Positions 62,601 to 64,000 of a DNA stretch of 64,000 bases are shown piece by piece. Made by a program: the position numbers and the translations under genes. Origin of the DNA: Halodesulfovibrio sp. GTDB taxonomy: Bacteria > Desulfobacterota > Desulfovibrionia > Desulfovibrionales > Desulfovibrionaceae. The stretch spans positions 112,979 through 176,978 of the forward strand of contig NZ_JAOARI010000011.1 in NCBI RefSeq assembly GCF_025210605.1, read 5' to 3'. Under the pieces are notes generated by a model. That model had not been told where the DNA came from. It did no database searches and saw nothing but the letters and a program-made list of their open reading frames with translations. Numbering within the stretch: the stretch's first letter is position 1; each line of letters begins with the position of its first letter.

Positions 62601-64000
62601 CACCAGCGTTAACCGTAACGTGAGCAGTGCTTTCAGAGCCGCGGGAGAGATGAATAGTATCAGATTGCTCACCAGCTGTTACAATCAAATCACTATTATC
62701 AGCTGCCTGAACATGGACATCAACCTGCTTGTTGCTTGCAGTAAATACAGTAACGCCGGAGGCTGTTCCTTCGCCGATCACTGTAACATTTTCAGACTCG
62801 GTAAAGCGTACGTTCTCGAAATCGGATGCTTGTGCAACAATGTTTCCTGAAGCATCTGTCACAACAAAGGACTCCACACCATTAATCATCTTAATAGTGA
62901 CTATGAACGGTCCTTCACCGCCGATTTCGAGCATGTCATTATCGGCGCTAGAGCCAACAATTTTTTCAAAACCTTTAAGGTGACCGTCTTGCGTTGTGCT
63001 GCCTACTTTTCCAAAACTACCATCTGCATTGACTTGCACAGCAGCTTTAGACTGGCTGAAGTCTGCGACATCACCATCGCCTTTACCGCCATCAAGAGTA
63101 CGGGTATCACCTGCACCTATTATGAAAGTATCGTTGTGATCTGTACCTTTAATCTCTTCAATTGAGCGGTACTTATCACCAACGGCATTACCTGAACCTT
63201 CGTTATTGCTTCCTACGAGATCAACAGTGACCGCTTCACCAGATTTTTCATAGCTGACAGTATCGTGTCCGCGTCCGCCTCTAAAGGTCTCCTTAGCGCC
63301 ACCTGCAAAGATAGTGTCATGCCCATGACCTGCTTTAACTACAACATGTCCACCGCTTGCATTGCTCAGATCAATAGTATCCGCGCCACGCCCTGTTGCA
63401 ATGGTCATGTTAACAGCAGCTGTTGTACCTAATGTGACAGAGTCATTGCCCTTACCAGTTGCAACATGTTTCCAGTTTGCACCAAGAGTAAGGGAGTCTG
63501 CATGCTTTGACCCAATAAATGACTCGAAACCTTCAAGGCTACCGTTAAGAGCAGAACCTTTTTCACCAAAATGCCCATCAACATTCAGTTTAACGCCATG
63601 GTCAGAATGCCTGAAGTTAACAGTGTCGTTGCCACTGCCACCTGAAAGCGTGCGGCTATCACCTGCGTCTACAATAAAGGTGTCATTTTTGCTGCTACCT
63701 TCGATTCTTTCAATGGAGTCATAAGAATCACCCTCAGCGTCACCTTTACCCTTATTTTTTCCAACAAGGTCAACAGTTACAGCTTTAGAATTGCGATAGC
63801 TCACAACGTCATCGCCCGAACCACCATTGAAGGTTTCTTTTGCACCACCAGCGATCATTGTATCATTATCAGCGCCAGCATTTACGGTGATGCTGCCAGA
63901 CTTCACGCCGGAAAGGTCGATAACGTCGTCGCCGCCTTCACCGTCGATAGTATTTTTGCCACCATATTTTCCGCCGACATGATTGCTACTATTGGCTTCA
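59629..64000 (-). CDS. Very large RTX adhesin, C-terminal part (N-terminus off the window)
   Basis: The frame is open to the right edge, so only the last 1,450 or so residues are seen. The upstream part consists of long repeats of about 220 residues containing NDTFIVGAGDTRTLNGGAG, VTVDLVG and SLTL-type strands. Then come short calcium-binding RTX nonapeptides (GGxGxDxL), such as GGAGDDTLTGGAGNNHLYGG and GGEGNDTLNGGAGDHDIL. Two jelly-roll-like, carbohydrate-binding-type modules interrupt them (around 61420-60960 and 60480-60010), each ending IYLDNVSVV or INLDNISVV. The C-terminus, from DDTFLFTGEDF to ESLIKAGS, resembles the type I secretion signal of large repeat adhesins. It is probably a secreted biofilm or surface-attachment protein. 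Confidence 0.92.
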   Translation of the reverse strand, partial: EANSSNHVGGKYGGKNTIDGEGGDDVIDLSGVKSGSITVNAGADNDTMIAGGAKETFNGGSGDDVVSYRNSKAVTVDLVGKNKGKGDAEGDSYDSIERIEGSSKNDTFIVDAGDSRTLSGGSGNDTVNFRHSDHGVKLNVDGHFGEKGSALNGSLEGFESFIGSKHADSLTLGANWKHVATGKGNDSVTLGTTAAVNMTIATGRGADTIDLSNASGGHVVVKAGHGHDTIFAGGAKETFRGGRGHDTVSYEKSGEAVTVDLVGSNNEGSGNAVGDKYRSIEEIKGTDHNDTFIIGAGDTRTLDGGKGDGDVADFSQSKAAVQVNADGSFGKVGSTTQDGHLKGFEKIVGSSADNDMLEIGGEGPFIVTIKMINGVESFVVTDASGNIVAQASDFENVRFTESENVTVIGEGTASGVTVFTASNKQVDVHVQAADNSDLIVTAGEQSDTIHLSRGSESTAHVTVNAGAGDDTMYAGAAREIFNGGAGDNDLVSYHESSAVTVDLVGNNGKGAAAGDSYNSIETIEGSTQNDTFIVGAGDTRTLNGGAGDNDVADFSQSTSGVAVNVDNSFGSKGGTVAEGHLENFESLVGSDSADSLTLNGDWKNVSTGKGDDSVVLGTTAAVDMSIATGEGEDKIDLRNASSGSITVEAGKDNDEIFAGTATETIKGGDGSDTVSYESSDAQVNVDLSDGQKESGGSAEGDTLDSIENVVGSDYNDILTGNGANNRLEGGAGDDTLTGGAGNNHLYGGEGNDTFIGGAGADSFDGGDARDATITTDGIDTVSYENSHAGVTADLSDSSRNTGDAAGDTYTRIENLTGSSHADKLIGDDNANQIDGGAGSDIIRGGAGDDILNGGDAAVENSELINNGDFSNWVPVNGVRVPDGWQIPSGRIDGYGHEYVEVQSKDPSSDYGTSLSQSIHTVEGQQYTLTFTVRNDSNWKGQDNELSVHIANALGSKLTNGSYTTSSTSSSDWTTHTVTFIAGAGTSTEITFDQVGASTGNAEHWGIYLDNVSVVPGVDDTIYGGAGNDTIHGNSGNDVLYGGADNDILHGDEGNDILTGGTGTNTLYGGEGNDTFIGGAGEDTFYGGSTNDATITTDGIDTVSYEKSNAGVTADLSDSRNNEGDAANDSYVSIENLIGSKHADTLIGDGGNNQIDGGAGSDIIKGGVGNDVLYGGDNDHDSSLSNLVNNGELDGTAGWQVSGDVESKDGHLDIGTGFWGNDDGAIQQSFATEAGGSYTIKFDAWNGSDDGHDGIKVDIIDSNGNVIRTEVLEHADITGEGNYESFTFTAVDGNTTVKFYQDTDVDGVTFGDGHVGSWDHGINLDNISVVKADGDHLFGGEGNDTLNGGAGDHDILNGGTGDDTFLFTGEDFGVSGQTTFIQDFGNGSDTLSFTDVISGQGTETLDITGFSTANGDTTITVTASQAGSSDHLTHTIVLEDYTDQNQAYFESLIKAGS

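Noticed and set aside
59629..64000. Tandem repeats at the right end as a CRISPR array
   Set aside because: The repeats are in frame, degenerate and encode RTX and adhesin repeats; there are no unique spacers of constant length.

Overview
The window looks like a stretch of chromosome from an anaerobic, sulfate-reducing Desulfovibrionaceae-type bacterium, perhaps a marine Halodesulfovibrio or Desulfovibrio. This is inferred from gene content: a CooA-CooS-CooC carbon monoxide cluster, the nitrosative-stress set Hcp/FrdX/HcpR, a thrS-infC-rpmI-rplT-pheS-pheT-merR-rpe-tkt block, FeoAB with extra small Feo proteins, and a biotin operon carrying its own fatty-acid-type enzymes. I saw no insertion sequence, prophage, integrase, CRISPR array or rRNA. 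There is one tRNA.

Layout. 0-7.3 kb: a gene cut by the left edge, a membrane protein, a polar amino-acid ABC uptake operon whose two permeases are fused in one chain, a DUF1499 protein, and a kinase-fold protein overlapping a universal stress protein. 7.3-15.5 kb: purT, a membrane diguanylate cyclase, a tiny winged-helix protein, a pair of glycosyltransferases and a Lon-like protease. 15.8-26.1 kb: a minus-strand housekeeping run (tRNA-Val, thrS, infC, rpmI, rplT, pheS, pheT, merR, rpe, tkt). 26.2-35.7 kb: a redox-gas block with hcp, a methyltransferase, cooC-cooS-cooA, a FrdX-type ferredoxin, a Cys/Pro-repeat secreted protein and an HcpR-like regulator. 35.8-40.6 kb: a small unknown gene, gltX, an Nfu-type protein, a DUF2156 protein and a MATE transporter. 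40.7-49.6 kb: birA, divergent from the biotin operon. 49.6-54.8 kb: lysA with a TrmB-type regulator, an FKBP peptidyl-prolyl isomerase and a chemoreceptor. 54.9-59.6 kb: the Fur-controlled feo locus and a lone peptide-transporter ATPase. 59.6-64 kb: the C-terminal 1,450 or so residues of a very large RTX adhesin.

How the genes work together. The most striking part is the biotin operon. Between bioBA and bioFD sit a dedicated acyl carrier protein, a ketosynthase with an intact Cys-His-His triad, a ketoreductase and two hot-dog proteins, while bioC and bioH are absent from the window. The simplest reading is that this module builds the pimeloyl chain handed to BioF. The two hot-dog proteins have lost complementary halves of the FabZ active site: one keeps the His motif and lacks the Glu, the other keeps the Glu motif and lacks the His segment. 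That suggests an obligate heterodimeric dehydratase.

Regulation is unusually legible. A BirA operator lies between birA and bioB. A CooA-type palindrome lies upstream of cooS. A matching CRP/FNR-type box lies in front of both hcp and frdX. Fur boxes precede the feo genes, and a palindrome overlaps the predicted trmB-lysA promoter. Many genes are separated by clear intrinsic terminators, including some inside apparent operons (between cooS and cooC, within feo, and between tRNA-Val and thrS). All functional calls come from motifs and family knowledge read by eye; no database search was run.
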